DNA from: Hyphomicrobiales bacterium
GTDB taxonomy: Bacteria > Pseudomonadota > Alphaproteobacteria > Rhizobiales > OSC116
Length of the DNA: 36,101 nucleotides
Assembly: GCA_016744975.1 (NCBI GenBank)
Contig: JADGDI010000017.1
Location: 1-36,101 of the forward strand
Reading direction: 5' to 3'
Positions 17,280 to 26,067 of the stretch are shown here, in pieces; within the stretch, counting starts at the first letter, position 1; each line of letters begins with the position of its first letter. A program made the translations under genes and the position numbers. The notes below the pieces were generated by a model that was given only the letters and a program-made list of their open reading frames with translations, did no database searches and was not told where the DNA came from.

Positions 17280-18074
17280 CTATATTCCCCTTAACGAGCG
17301 CAGTTCATTTTTTATAGCAGTCGCACAAGAATTTAGTTCTGGCAATATTTCTGATACCAAATTAAATTCGCTCACTCTTGAAATATGCGTTCCGACCGTC
17401 AACGCACCGATTAATTGTTCTTGATCGTCAAATAATGGTATAGCGATTGACCTAAGGCCCATTTCAAGCTCTTGATTTAATACGATATAGTTGTTGTTGA
17501 AAGCGGTTTCTAATATTTGCCTCAGTTTTTGAGATTCATCAACTGAAAATTCGGTATATTTTTTAAAATCTGCAGTTTTTAAATAATCATCTGTAACTTT
17601 TTTAGAGCTGAATGCTAAAATTATTCGCCCTGTGGAGGTTATATGTGCGGGGTAGCGGCTTCCAACCTGAGGCGTAACTGACATTATTCGATGTGGGGTA
17701 CCGATACGTGCGACATATTCAATTTCATGACCGTCTAATATGGCTGCACTGGCGGCCTCGTCTATTTTATTTACCATAAGTTGCATATGTTTATTGGCAA
17801 TTGCCCATATATCAACGGCCTTATTAAATCCCTTAGTGAAATCAAGTACCTTTGCAGTGAGTGAAAATTTTTTATTCACTTGTTCAGCATAACCTAAATC
17901 CTCTAGCGTTAATAAAAACCTTCTGGCCGCAGCGCGGGTTATTCCGACCTTTTTAGCCACTTCGGTGAGTGACATTTTGCTGTCTTTTTTATCGAAACAT
18001 TCAAAAACTGCCAGACCTTTGGCGAAGGATTTTACGAAATAATTTTTATTTTCTTGTGGATTTTGAATTGACAT
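17280..18074 (-). CDS. IclR-family transcriptional regulator
   Basis: A 264-residue regulator. The N-terminal winged helix-turn-helix spans about residues 12-75 (FAKGLAVFECF, then MSLTEVAKKVGITRAAARRF and LLTLEDLGYAEQ). The GAF-like effector domain follows (ISRVSEF near the end, with VTPQVGSRYPAHITSTGRIILA in the ligand pocket region). The ITRAAARRFLLTL pattern is like the PcaR/PcaU/PobR branch, whose members sense aromatic or carboxylate ligands; no aromatic pathway genes are present here. GAGGG precedes the ATG. It is divergent from the aminotransferase gene over a 94-base spacer with two operator-like dyads, and lies upstream of the TAXI-TRAP operon. Confidence 0.93.
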   Translation of the reverse strand: MSIQNPQENKNYFVKSFAKGLAVFECFDKKDSKMSLTEVAKKVGITRAAARRFLLTLEDLGYAEQVNKKFSLTAKVLDFTKGFNKAVDIWAIANKHMQLMVNKIDEAASAAILDGHEIEYVARIGTPHRIMSVTPQVGSRYPAHITSTGRIILAFSSKKVTDDYLKTADFKKYTEFSVDESQKLRQILETAFNNNYIVLNQELEMGLRSIAIPLFDDQEQLIGALTVGTHISRVSEFNLVSEILPELNSCATAIKNELRSLRGI

Positions 18075-18096
18075 GATTAGACCCTCAGATTAGCAT

Positions 18097-18135
18097 GTTC
18101 GCAAGGGTAACATATGTTTGCAATGCGCACAAATT
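18097..18135. promoter_or_regulatory. Operator-like dyads between iclR-type gene and aminotransferase gene
   Basis: Two adjacent sites. TGTTCGCAAGGGTAACA (18097-18113) has four outer pairs on each side. The minus-strand TTTGTGCGCATTGC (18120-18133) matches 13 of 14 bases of the site at 17218-17231. Placed in the divergent promoter spacer, they fit autoregulation and control of the aminotransferase gene by the IclR protein. Confidence 0.5.
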
Positions 18136-18168
18136 ATTATGTTTAAAATACATACTTAGGGGTGGATA

Positions 18169-19482
18169 ATGACCAATAATTTAAAAAGTGAAGCTCTATT
18201 TAGTCGAGCAATTGAAGTTTTACCAGGCGGCATTAGCCGAAATGCAATATTTAGAAAACCGTATCCGTTTTACGCAGCGCATGGAAAAGGTGCTTACATT
18301 ACTGATATAGAGGGTGTTGAGCGCATTGACTTTGCCAATAATATGGCGTCGCTTATTCATGGGCATTGTAATGATGTACTTAATGATGCGATTAAAAGCC
18401 AGCTTGATAAAGGCGTGGCTTTTACTATGGGCACAGAAGTTGAGATTGAATTTGCCGAGTATATGGTTGAGCGATATGGCAGTTTTGATAAAATTCGGTT
18501 TGTTAACTCGGGCACAGAGGCGATTATGGCCGCAATCCGCGCCAGCCGAGCTTATACGGGCAAGGTAAAAATTGCCAAGGCCGAAGGGGCTTACCATGGC
18601 GCTTATGACTATGCCGAGGTTAGTGAAAATTCCAAACCTGACAATTGGGGTGACGTTGCTGCGCCTAACAACAACCCTGTTGTATTTAACACACCAAAAA
18701 GCGCGTTGGATGAAGTGGTTATCATTCCTTTTAACGATATTGAACGTGCTATTAATATACTTGATCAACATGCCAGCGAATTGGCATGTATCATTTTAGA
18801 TGCAATTCCCCACCGTATTGGGTTCATTCCGGCTCAGAAACAATATGTGGAAACTTTAGCCGCATGGGCGAAGAAAAACTCAGTTTTACTGGTGTTTGAT
18901 GAAGTGATTACCCTACGGGCTGAATTGGGCGGTGCGCAATCTTGGTTTGATGTAAAACCTGATTTAACCGCTATGGGTAAAATGATTGGCGGGGGTTTTC
19001 CTGTTGGGGCAATCGCGGGTAGTGATGAAGTGATGCAAGTTCTTAACCCGTTGGCAGATAAAGTTTTATTTCCTCATAGCGGTACATTTAGCGCCAACCC
19101 AATGACCATGATGGCTGGCCTTACAAGCATGCGATTATTTGAAGGACAAGCGATTACCAAGCTTAACCATTTGGCTGATAGAATGCGGTTGCAAATTAAA
19201 GAGGCCATAGCGGTTGCTGATGTGCCTGTTTGTGTTACTGGCGCGGCCTCGGTTTCAAAAATTCATATGTTAGGGCAGACACCGACTAGTTACCGCGACC
19301 ATTTCAAGTCTTCTAAAATGAAAAAGCTTGAGAATAGGTTGATTGAATATATGGCGGCAAATGGCGTGCTGATGGTTGGGACTTGCTCGCTCATTTTATC
19401 AACCGCGATGGAAACCAAAGAAATTGACCACTTTAGCGAAGTGTTTTTAGCCGCCATGCGCGATATGAAAAGTGAATTTTAG
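18169..19482 (+). CDS. Class III PLP-dependent aminotransferase (glutamate-1-semialdehyde aminomutase-like)
   Basis: A 437-residue fold-type I enzyme. It begins like glutamate-1-semialdehyde aminomutases (ALFSRAIEVLPGGISRNA). PLP-site features: SGTEA (114-118), FDEV with Asp244, and the Schiff-base Lys271 in DLTAMGKMIGGGFPVGAIAG; HSGTFSANPMTM follows. It is probably not the tetrapyrrole enzyme HemL: the EPVAGN-like segment before FDEV is replaced by LDAIPHRIGFIPA, and it sits under an IclR regulator. Such paralogues act on diverse amines or amino acids; substrate unknown. AGGGGTGG precedes the ATG. Its stop overlaps the stop of the convergent AGE-family gene by four bases. Confidence 0.88.
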   Translation: MTNNLKSEALFSRAIEVLPGGISRNAIFRKPYPFYAAHGKGAYITDIEGVERIDFANNMASLIHGHCNDVLNDAIKSQLDKGVAFTMGTEVEIEFAEYMVERYGSFDKIRFVNSGTEAIMAAIRASRAYTGKVKIAKAEGAYHGAYDYAEVSENSKPDNWGDVAAPNNNPVVFNTPKSALDEVVIIPFNDIERAINILDQHASELACIILDAIPHRIGFIPAQKQYVETLAAWAKKNSVLLVFDEVITLRAELGGAQSWFDVKPDLTAMGKMIGGGFPVGAIAGSDEVMQVLNPLADKVLFPHSGTFSANPMTMMAGLTSMRLFEGQAITKLNHLADRMRLQIKEAIAVADVPVCVTGAASVSKIHMLGQTPTSYRDHFKSSKMKKLENRLIEYMAANGVLMVGTCSLILSTAMETKEIDHFSEVFLAAMRDMKSEF

Positions 19483-20759
19483 CTGCCATATAGTTCAGAT
19501 TTTTTGATGCCAGCGGTGATGCTGCAATCAGAAGGCAATAACGGTATTAAGCATGCTTGCAGAGCGTGATAAATGTCGGGTTTACCCGCAAATACCTTTT
19601 CATTATTGCCTAAATCTGATTGCGCTTCTGGCCACCAGCCACCGTTTTTATGGTCGATAAACTGCTGACTTACATAGCCTAGGATACGGCGATACCAAGT
19701 TTCATAATATGGATCATTGGTTACATTTGCTAAAACCGCAGCTGCGGCGATGCCTTCGGCGCATGGCCACCAAAATTTATCGGCCTTACTGGGTTGGTCT
19801 TGCCAATTTAAAGTATAATAGAAACCGCCTAATTGTTGATCCCAACCAGATTTTATGGCATTTTTAAACAGGTTTTTTGCAGCTGGTTGCATCCAATTAT
19901 TTTTGCGGCCACCCAGCTGCCAAAGTTGGATTAACAGACGTGACCATTCTAGCGCGTGGCCGGGGGTTGTGCCACTTGGGCGAAACATCGGGTCACCTTC
20001 ATAGTTTTGATCGACTTGCCAATTTTGGTTAAAATGCTCAGGCACACGCCAGCCATTTTGCCGTGCGTGATGATTGATGATTAATTCTGAAATTTGCTCG
20101 GCCATTTGTAGGAAGTTTTTATCGCCCGTGGCTTCAAATGCGGCCATACTCGCCTCGGTTAAATGCATGTTTGAATTTTGACCACGATAATTGCTAATCT
20201 CTTGCCAATCTTCGGTAAATTCTTCGCGCGTTGCGCCAATTTTATCATCCCAAAAGCGGGTTAATATAATGTCGCTAACGTCGTTTAACAAACGATCAGC
20301 ATCGGGGTGGCCGATAATTTTTGCCGATGATGCTGCGAGCAAGACAAATGCATGACCATAGGCTAATTTACCATTATCTATTGGATGAGCATCAGCCACA
20401 GCGGAGAAATAGCCGCCATTTTTTTGATCGCGATGATGTTGCCAGATGAATTTCATTCCATGATCTACATTGCGTTCAGCTGCCGGCAAGCCCAACAAAT
20501 GGCCGATCGCAAAGCTATGCACCATACGGGTGGTATCATGCAAATGACGGGTAGTGCCCTTTTGATTTTCGGGAGATTGCAAAGGGTTGCCAAAGCCGTC
20601 CAGAGCATGAAAACCACCGCTAGAGTTAAAAGCGGAAAATTGAAAAAATGTTAGTAATGACATGGCTTGACCAAGCATCCATTGATGGTGAGCAGGCCTT
20701 GTTATAAATCTTGAACCTTCGCTGCTTGGCCAATTATTTTTGTTATTTTCATTTTCCAT
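19479..20759 (-). CDS. AGE-family sugar epimerase/isomerase
   Basis: A 426-residue (alpha/alpha)6-barrel protein of the N-acylglucosamine 2-epimerase family, which includes mannose isomerases, cellobiose epimerase and sulfoquinovose/aldose isomerases. Conserved pieces: DTTRMVHSFAIGHLLG, YGHAFVLLAASSAK, SNMHLTEASMAAFEATGD, TTPGHALEWSRLLIQLW and FWWPCAEGIAAAAVL, with the catalytic histidines near the ends of these helices. The frame is open to 20852, but an upstream start would overlap the terminator at 20827-20875; ATG 20759 (MENENNKNN) is preceded by GGAAAA and is preferred. The substrate is not readable. It lies downstream of the ABC transporter operon and overlaps the aminotransferase gene tail to tail. 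Confidence 0.88.
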   Translation of the reverse strand: MENENNKNNWPSSEGSRFITRPAHHQWMLGQAMSLLTFFQFSAFNSSGGFHALDGFGNPLQSPENQKGTTRHLHDTTRMVHSFAIGHLLGLPAAERNVDHGMKFIWQHHRDQKNGGYFSAVADAHPIDNGKLAYGHAFVLLAASSAKIIGHPDADRLLNDVSDIILTRFWDDKIGATREEFTEDWQEISNYRGQNSNMHLTEASMAAFEATGDKNFLQMAEQISELIINHHARQNGWRVPEHFNQNWQVDQNYEGDPMFRPSGTTPGHALEWSRLLIQLWQLGGRKNNWMQPAAKNLFKNAIKSGWDQQLGGFYYTLNWQDQPSKADKFWWPCAEGIAAAAVLANVTNDPYYETWYRRILGYVSQQFIDHKNGGWWPEAQSDLGNNEKVFAGKPDIYHALQACLIPLLPSDCSITAGIKKSELYGS

Positions 20760-20826
20760 AATTTTCCATAATTTGCTAAATGGTGGTTTTTTTGAATATA
20801 TCCATATCGCATGCAGCCATGCAATG

Positions 20827-20875
20827 AAAAAGCGCCCTCTCATCACAGTCACTTTGTGTTGAGGGACGCTTTTTC
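20827..20875 (-). terminator. Intrinsic terminator of the pyrimidine/ABC transporter operon
   Basis: A long hairpin: AAAAAGCG pairs with CGCTTTTT (20827-20834 and 20867-20874), then CCCTC with GAGGG and CACA with TGTG inside, with one bulged base. On the minus strand the stem ends in a run of five T. It lies 21 bases after the stop of the binding-protein gene. Confidence 0.85.
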
Positions 20876-20895
20876 TATTTTTGTCAGCTTAATAA

Positions 20896-21882
20896 TTACA
20901 TTTTGGCTTTGTCTGTAATCATGCTTGTCCAAGCGCCTTTTGGTGCTTTGCTGATGACACCAGCACCACCTTTTAACAATACATCAACAGTACGTTGGTA
21001 ATCCGCTTCTAGCAACGAGCCATCTGAACCTGCGGTTAGTTTTGAAATTTCGCGCATCATGCGGCGTTGATGCTCTTCAGTTTGCGCACCAGAGGCATCA
21101 TTTTCGAGGATGATGTCTGCCGCTTCATCTGGATTGGCAGATGCATATGCCCAACCTTTCATCGAAGCTTTTACAAAACGCACCATTTTATCAGCAAAGG
21201 CGGCATCTTTTAGATTATCTTCAAGCACATAAATACCATCTTCAAGCGTTGCAACGCCCTGATCTTCATATTTAAAGGTGATTAAATCTTCAGCTTTAAG
21301 GCCTGCATCAATGATTTGCCAATATTCATTATAGGTCATTGTGGAGACGCAAGCGGCTTGTTTTTGCAATATAGGATCGACATTAAAGCCTTGTTTAAGT
21401 ACGGTTACGCCATCGGCGCCGCCATCAGTCGATAGGCCTAATTTGCTCATCCAACTTAGGAATGGATATTCATTACCATAAAACCACACACCTAATGTTT
21501 TGCCTTTAAAATCTGCAGGGGTTTTAATGCCACTATCTTTACGGCAGGTTAGCATCATACCCGATGACTTAAAGGGTTGTGCGATATTGACCAATGGCAC
21601 ACCTTTTTCGCGCGTTGCAAGTGCTGAAGGCATCCAATCTAGCACCACATCGGCGCCGCCACCTGCAATGACTTGCGCAGGTGCAATGTCTGGCCCGCCT
21701 GGTTTGATTTCAACGTCGAGGTCTTCACCCTCGTAAAAGCCTTTGTCTTTTGCCACATAATAGCCAGCAAATTGAGCTTGGGTTACCCATTTTAGCTGCA
21801 ATGTAACCTTGTCTGCCGCCAAGGCGCTAAATGCCGCAACCGACATAGCACTGGCCAATAATAATGTTGTAAATTTTTTCAT
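20896..21882 (-). CDS. ABC transporter substrate-binding protein, NMT1/THI5-like
   Basis: A 328-residue periplasmic protein from ATG 21882. Signal peptide: KKFTTLLLASAMSVAAFSA, cleaved near ALA-ADKV. The mature N-terminus VTLQLKWVTQAQFAGYYVAK and DKGFYEGEDLDVEIKPGGPD are typical of NMT1/THI5-like proteins, which in studied cases bind pyrimidine precursors, riboflavin-type or sulfonate ligands. The frame opens at 21897, but that codon lies within the GGGAG ribosome-binding region of ATG 21882. Last gene of a seven-gene operon with dihydropyrimidinase; a pyrimidine or hydantoin-like ligand is the best guess from context. Confidence 0.9.
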   Translation of the reverse strand: MKKFTTLLLASAMSVAAFSALAADKVTLQLKWVTQAQFAGYYVAKDKGFYEGEDLDVEIKPGGPDIAPAQVIAGGGADVVLDWMPSALATREKGVPLVNIAQPFKSSGMMLTCRKDSGIKTPADFKGKTLGVWFYGNEYPFLSWMSKLGLSTDGGADGVTVLKQGFNVDPILQKQAACVSTMTYNEYWQIIDAGLKAEDLITFKYEDQGVATLEDGIYVLEDNLKDAAFADKMVRFVKASMKGWAYASANPDEAADIILENDASGAQTEEHQRRMMREISKLTAGSDGSLLEADYQRTVDVLLKGGAGVISKAPKGAWTSMITDKAKM

Positions 21883-22035
21883 TTTATTCTCCCTCATTCA
21901 GTTTGATTTATTTGCTTTTTTTGGTTTATTCGCTGATTTTACCAACCCTCTATTGGTATAATCTGCCAATTTCTAATTTTTGCTCCGCTACTATTTTACC
22001 CTTTATTATTTCATTTGTTGCTATTTTGCCCATTA

Positions 22036-22896
22036 CTATTTTGCTCGTTGTGATGGGTGCCAAAAAGTAATACGCCCTTCGATTAATACAATAATGCCAT
22101 AAAATATGCTGCCTGCTAATGCTGCCACTGCAATTTCTGCCCAGACCATATCAACATTCATTCGCCCGACTTCGGTCGAAATTCTAAAGCCCATACCCAC
22201 TGTTGGGGTGCCAAAAAACTCTGCAACAATGGCACCTATCATAGCCAATGTTGAGTTTATTTTAAGTGCATTAAATATAAATGGCCCTGCCGATGGCAAA
22301 CGTAAATAAACTAAAGTTTGACGCCAGCTGCTGGCATAAGTGCGCATTAGATCACGCTCCATTGAGTTGGTAGCACTAAGACCTTGCACGGTATTTACCA
22401 ACATTGGAAAGAAAGTCATGATAATAACCACTGCGGCTTTTGACTGCCAGTCAAAACCAAACCACATGACCATGATGGGCGCAACACCAATGATTGGCAA
22501 TGCAGCAACAAAATTACCCAATGGCAAAAGACCGCGTTGTAAAAACGGTGATCGGTCAATTAATATAGCAACGATAAAACCTGAACCACAGCCAACCACA
22601 TAGCCAATTAGCACGGCATGTAAGAATGTTTGTTTAAAATCTGCCCATAAAATGGGTAAGCTGTTGGTAATGCGCTCCCAAATCATTGATGGTGGGGGAA
22701 GCAAAATTGTTGGTACTTTAAAGCCGCGCGTTGCGCCCTCCCACAGAACCAACAATGTAATGCCAAATAGTAGAGGGACAAATATTGAAATGGCTCGGTT
22801 AACCATTGGGCTACAATTATTTAGGCTTACCAGCCATTGATTTAGCGCCCATGCAAGCAACCAAAAGATAATTGCGCCGATGAAAATTAAACTCAT
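22036..22896 (-). CDS. ABC transporter permease (SsuC/TauC-like)
   Basis: A 286-residue inner-membrane permease with about seven hydrophobic helices. It carries LPPPSMIWERI, VGCGSGFIVAILID, FVAALPIIGVAPIMVMWFG (the region before the EAA loop), and DLMRTYASSWRQTLVYLRLPSAGPF, the EAA-type loop that contacts the ATPase; AMIGAIVAEFFGTPTVGMGF is typical of the nitrate/sulfonate/taurine permease group. Its ATG overlaps the stop of the preceding permease gene by one base, so the two are translationally coupled. Likely forms a heterodimeric channel with that permease. Confidence 0.93.
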   Translation of the reverse strand: MSLIFIGAIIFWLLAWALNQWLVSLNNCSPMVNRAISIFVPLLFGITLLVLWEGATRGFKVPTILLPPPSMIWERITNSLPILWADFKQTFLHAVLIGYVVGCGSGFIVAILIDRSPFLQRGLLPLGNFVAALPIIGVAPIMVMWFGFDWQSKAAVVIIMTFFPMLVNTVQGLSATNSMERDLMRTYASSWRQTLVYLRLPSAGPFIFNALKINSTLAMIGAIVAEFFGTPTVGMGFRISTEVGRMNVDMVWAEIAVAALAGSIFYGIIVLIEGRITFWHPSQRAK

Positions 22897-23789
22897 TAGC
22901 TTACCCCCCCAGCTTGGCTATCTAACTGACCCATGCGTTTAAGCACCATATTATGGGCTATGCCGACAATAATCACCAAGCCTGCTGCAACAATGGCTGC
23001 AACAAAAAGAGCTGACCAAATTTGCACCGTTTGCCCATAATATGAACCTGCTAACATACGCGCCCCAAGGCCTGCTACCGCGCCTGTTGGCAATTCGGCG
23101 ACAATCGCGCCAACCAATGAGGCTGCGACTGCAACTTTTAGCGAGGTGAATAAATAAGGCATTGAAGATGGCCATCTAAGCTTCCATAATATTTGTGATT
23201 TGCTACTGTTATAGGTGTGCATCAAATCCAACTGGGCTTGATCTGGACTGCGCAGGCCTTTAACCATGCCGACCACAATAGGGAAAAATGACAGATAAGT
23301 TGAGATAAAGGCTTTGGGTATTAGGCCTTGAAAGCCAATAGCATTCAGCACCACGATAATCATCGGCGCGATGGCCAATATGGGTATGGTTTGGCTGGTG
23401 ATCACCCACGGCATGACCGATTTATCCATGGCTTTATTATGCACGATGCTGATCGACAATATAATGCCGAATATGCTGCCCATTAAAAAGCCAAGTAAGG
23501 TTACCGATAAGGTCACCCATGCGTGATATACTAGCGAGCGTTTTGAGGTTATTTTTTTGAGGATTGTGGTGTTCCAAATCTCGCTAAAAACTTGGTGTGC
23601 TGACGGCAAAACAGGGCGTTTTTGTGACATGGTGTTTTTAACCATTTGGTTGAATTCTATCTTACTGCCTGCCCGCTCTGCTTGGTCATATTCAAAAGGT
23701 GCATTTAGCCACACCACAGCGACATACCATATCGCAACAATGACGATCAAAATGGTTAAAACCGGTATGAGTTTACCGTCTCTAGTCAT
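22896..23789 (-). CDS. ABC transporter permease (SsuC/TauC-like), second subunit
   Basis: A 297-residue permease with one N-terminal helix, a periplasmic stretch of some 60 residues, then six membrane helices. Characteristic pieces are HAWVTLSVTLLGFLMGSIFG, ITSQTIPILAIAPMIIVVL, the ATPase-contact loop DLMHTYNSSKSQILWKLRWPSSM and LVGAIVAELPTGAVAGLG. Its start overlaps the end of the ATPase gene by eight bases and its end overlaps the next permease gene. Pairing of two different permeases is less usual for this group, where one permease commonly dimerises. Confidence 0.93.
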   Translation of the reverse strand: MTRDGKLIPVLTILIVIVAIWYVAVVWLNAPFEYDQAERAGSKIEFNQMVKNTMSQKRPVLPSAHQVFSEIWNTTILKKITSKRSLVYHAWVTLSVTLLGFLMGSIFGIILSISIVHNKAMDKSVMPWVITSQTIPILAIAPMIIVVLNAIGFQGLIPKAFISTYLSFFPIVVGMVKGLRSPDQAQLDLMHTYNSSKSQILWKLRWPSSMPYLFTSLKVAVAASLVGAIVAELPTGAVAGLGARMLAGSYYGQTVQIWSALFVAAIVAAGLVIIVGIAHNMVLKRMGQLDSQAGGVS

Positions 23790-24564
23790 CGTAACTTTGC
23801 CCCGCTCTTAAGCCCTCACGCACACGATGTGCTATGTCTCTAAATTCGTCACTCTCGCGGATGTCTAATGGGCGTTCTTTGGGTAGTGGGCTTTCAATCA
23901 CATCTATCACCCGCCCAGGCCTTGGGCTCATAACCACAATTTTGGTCGACAAATATACCGCTTCGGATATTGAATGGGTGACAAAACAAATGGTTTTATG
24001 AGTGCGCTCCCATAACTGCAATAATTGTTGGTTTAAATGATCGCGGACAATTTCATCCAACGCGCCAAACGGCTCATCCATTAACAATAAATCGGCATCA
24101 AATGCCAAAGAGCGGGCGATGGATGCCCGTTGTTGCATACCGCCTGATAGTTGCCACGGGTATTTTTTCTCAAAACCTGCAAGATTGACCAAATTTAACG
24201 AATCTTGTGTGCGTTTTAAGATTTCATCTCGGCTATAACCCATAATCTCAAGCGGTAAGGCGACATTTTTCTCGATTGTGCGCCACGGGTAGAGTGATGC
24301 ATGTTGGAATACATAGCCATATGCGCGGGCTTTACGGGCTTGCTCGGGAGTAACACCATTGACCAAAATTTCACCGCTGGTTGGTTTTTCAAGATCGGCG
24401 ATCACTCTTAGGAAGGTGGTTTTGCCGCAACCGGAAGGGCCAATGAAGGATACAAAATCGCCTTTTTTTACCTCAAGGTCAACCTCTGACAAGGCGTGTA
24501 CTGGCGCATCACTGGTTTCAAAAACTAGTGATAATTTTTTTGCTGATATAACTATTTCTGACAC
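23782..24564 (-). CDS. ABC transporter ATPase (SsuB/TauB-like)
   Basis: A 260-residue nucleotide-binding subunit: Walker A GPSGCGKTT (42-50), Q-loop in FQHASLYPW (near 87), signature LSGGMQQR (139-146), Walker B LLLMDE (159-164) and switch His197 in FVTHSISEA. It resembles the nitrate/sulfonate/taurine importers. The start is GTG at 24564 with AAAGGGA upstream; the ATG two bases before it is in another frame. It lies 11 bases after the dihydropyrimidinase gene and overlaps the following permease gene. Confidence 0.93.
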   Translation of the reverse strand: MSEIVISAKKLSLVFETSDAPVHALSEVDLEVKKGDFVSFIGPSGCGKTTFLRVIADLEKPTSGEILVNGVTPEQARKARAYGYVFQHASLYPWRTIEKNVALPLEIMGYSRDEILKRTQDSLNLVNLAGFEKKYPWQLSGGMQQRASIARSLAFDADLLLMDEPFGALDEIVRDHLNQQLLQLWERTHKTICFVTHSISEAVYLSTKIVVMSPRPGRVIDVIESPLPKERPLDIRESDEFRDIAHRVREGLRAGQSYDD

Positions 24565-24575
24565 ATTTTTTCCCT

Positions 24576-26030
24576 TTAAACACCAGAAGCTGGGATGCCG
24601 GTGCGTTCTACTTTACGCGGTGCTGTGATCTGCTTCCATTTACTCAGTGCCGAGTTAACGGCTTGGAATGGCTCGCGTTTAACAAATTTGCCATGACCTT
24701 CTTGCACATTGATTGCGCCTTCGGTAATTGCCACATGGCCGCGGGTTAACGTGAAGCGCGGAAGGCCAGTGACTTGTTTGCCTTCAAATACGTTATAATC
24801 AATACTGGATTGCTGTTTCGTTGCCGAAATGGTTTTTGATAATTTTGGATCCCATACCACAATGTCAGCATCGCTGCCTTCTAAAATAGCCCCTTTTTTG
24901 GGATACATATTTAATATTTTTGCGATATTGGTTGAGGTTACTGCGACAAATTCATTCATGGTTAGTCGGCCTGTTACCACACCCCTCGTCCATAACATTG
25001 GCATCCGATCTTCAAGGCCGCCTGTGCCATTTGGAATTTGGGTAAAATCATTAATACCAAAGCGTTTTTGCTCGGTGGTAAATGCGCAATGGTCGGTCGC
25101 CACCACTTGTAGGCTGCCAGCTTGCAGGCCAGCCCACAGGCTATCTTGATGTTGTTTATTGCGGAATGGTGGGCTCATTACCCGCCTTGCCGCATGATCC
25201 CAATCTGGGTTTTTATATTCGCTTTCATCAAGGGTTAAATGTTGGATTAGAGGCTCGCCATAAACCCGCATGCCATTTTGTCTGGCGCGCCTTATTGCCT
25301 CATGGCTTTGTTCGCAAGATGTATGCACCACATAAAGTGGCACACCTGCCATATTGGCAATCATAATTGCGCGGTTTGTTGCCTCTCCCTCCACTTCTGG
25401 CGGGCGGGAATAGGCATGGGCTTCTGGGCCATTATTGCCTTCTTCTAACAATTTTGCCTGCATTTGAGCGACCACGTCGCCATTTTCGGCATGTACCATT
25501 GGTAATGCACCAAGCGCTGCGCAGCGCTGGAAGGATGAATACATCTCATCATCATCGACCATTAACGCGCCTTTATAGGCCATAAAATGTTTAAAACTAT
25601 TGATGCCATGCTGTTTGACAATGGTTTGCATATCATCAAATACTTTCTCGCCCCACCAAGTGATTGCCATATGAAAGCTATAGTCGCAATTGGCACGGGA
25701 GGATTTATTATGCCACCGATCCAACGCCTCAACCAAAGATTGGTCGGGGTTTGGCAGTGCAAAGTCAACCACCATAGTAGTGCCACCAGCCAACGCTGCG
25801 CGGGTGCCGCTTTCAAAATCGTCCGACGAATAAGTACCCATGAACGGCATTTCTAAATGGGTATGCGGGTCAATTCCCCCCGGCATGACGTAACAACCTG
25901 TTGCGTCCAAAACCTCATCAGCCTTAAGGCCGTGCCCAATTTGGGCAATTTTACCATTTTCGATTAAAATATCGGCTTTATAAGTGCGGTCGGCAGTTAC
26001 AATTGTTCCACCTTTTATGACTTTACCCAT
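24576..26030 (-). CDS. hydA: Dihydropyrimidinase (D-hydantoinase family)
   Basis: A 484-residue metal-dependent amidohydrolase that opens dihydrouracil or dihydrothymine to the N-carbamoyl beta-amino acid (step 2 of reductive pyrimidine breakdown). Seen: metal ligands His56 and His58 in GGIDPHTHLE, the carbamylated-lysine segment SFKHFMAYKG (Lys153 expected), His180 in VHAENGD, His236 in VVHTSCEQS and the ATDHCAF aspartate. The EMPFMGTYSSDDFESGT stretch fits dihydropyrimidinases better than allantoinases or dihydroorotases. GGGAGGAT precedes the ATG. Genes for the next enzyme and the transporter flank it. Other cyclic ureides (hydantoins) remain possible substrates. Confidence 0.92.
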   Translation of the reverse strand: MGKVIKGGTIVTADRTYKADILIENGKIAQIGHGLKADEVLDATGCYVMPGGIDPHTHLEMPFMGTYSSDDFESGTRAALAGGTTMVVDFALPNPDQSLVEALDRWHNKSSRANCDYSFHMAITWWGEKVFDDMQTIVKQHGINSFKHFMAYKGALMVDDDEMYSSFQRCAALGALPMVHAENGDVVAQMQAKLLEEGNNGPEAHAYSRPPEVEGEATNRAIMIANMAGVPLYVVHTSCEQSHEAIRRARQNGMRVYGEPLIQHLTLDESEYKNPDWDHAARRVMSPPFRNKQHQDSLWAGLQAGSLQVVATDHCAFTTEQKRFGINDFTQIPNGTGGLEDRMPMLWTRGVVTGRLTMNEFVAVTSTNIAKILNMYPKKGAILEGSDADIVVWDPKLSKTISATKQQSSIDYNVFEGKQVTGLPRFTLTRGHVAITEGAINVQEGHGKFVKREPFQAVNSALSKWKQITAPRKVERTGIPASGV

Positions 26031-26067
26031 TTATCAATCCTCCCAAATATCAAAATATTTTTATAGC

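Noticed and set aside
18169-19482. Aminotransferase as the beta-alanine transaminase missing from the pyrimidine operon
   Set aside because: It resembles the glutamate-1-semialdehyde aminomutase branch rather than omega-amino acid:pyruvate transaminases, and its promoter carries the IclR-type rather than the RutR-type site. It cannot be excluded, but the evidence does not favour it.
20760-20852. N-terminal extension of the AGE-family protein (31 residues)
   Set aside because: It would place the start within a strong terminator hairpin and has no family similarity; ATG 20759 is the better start.
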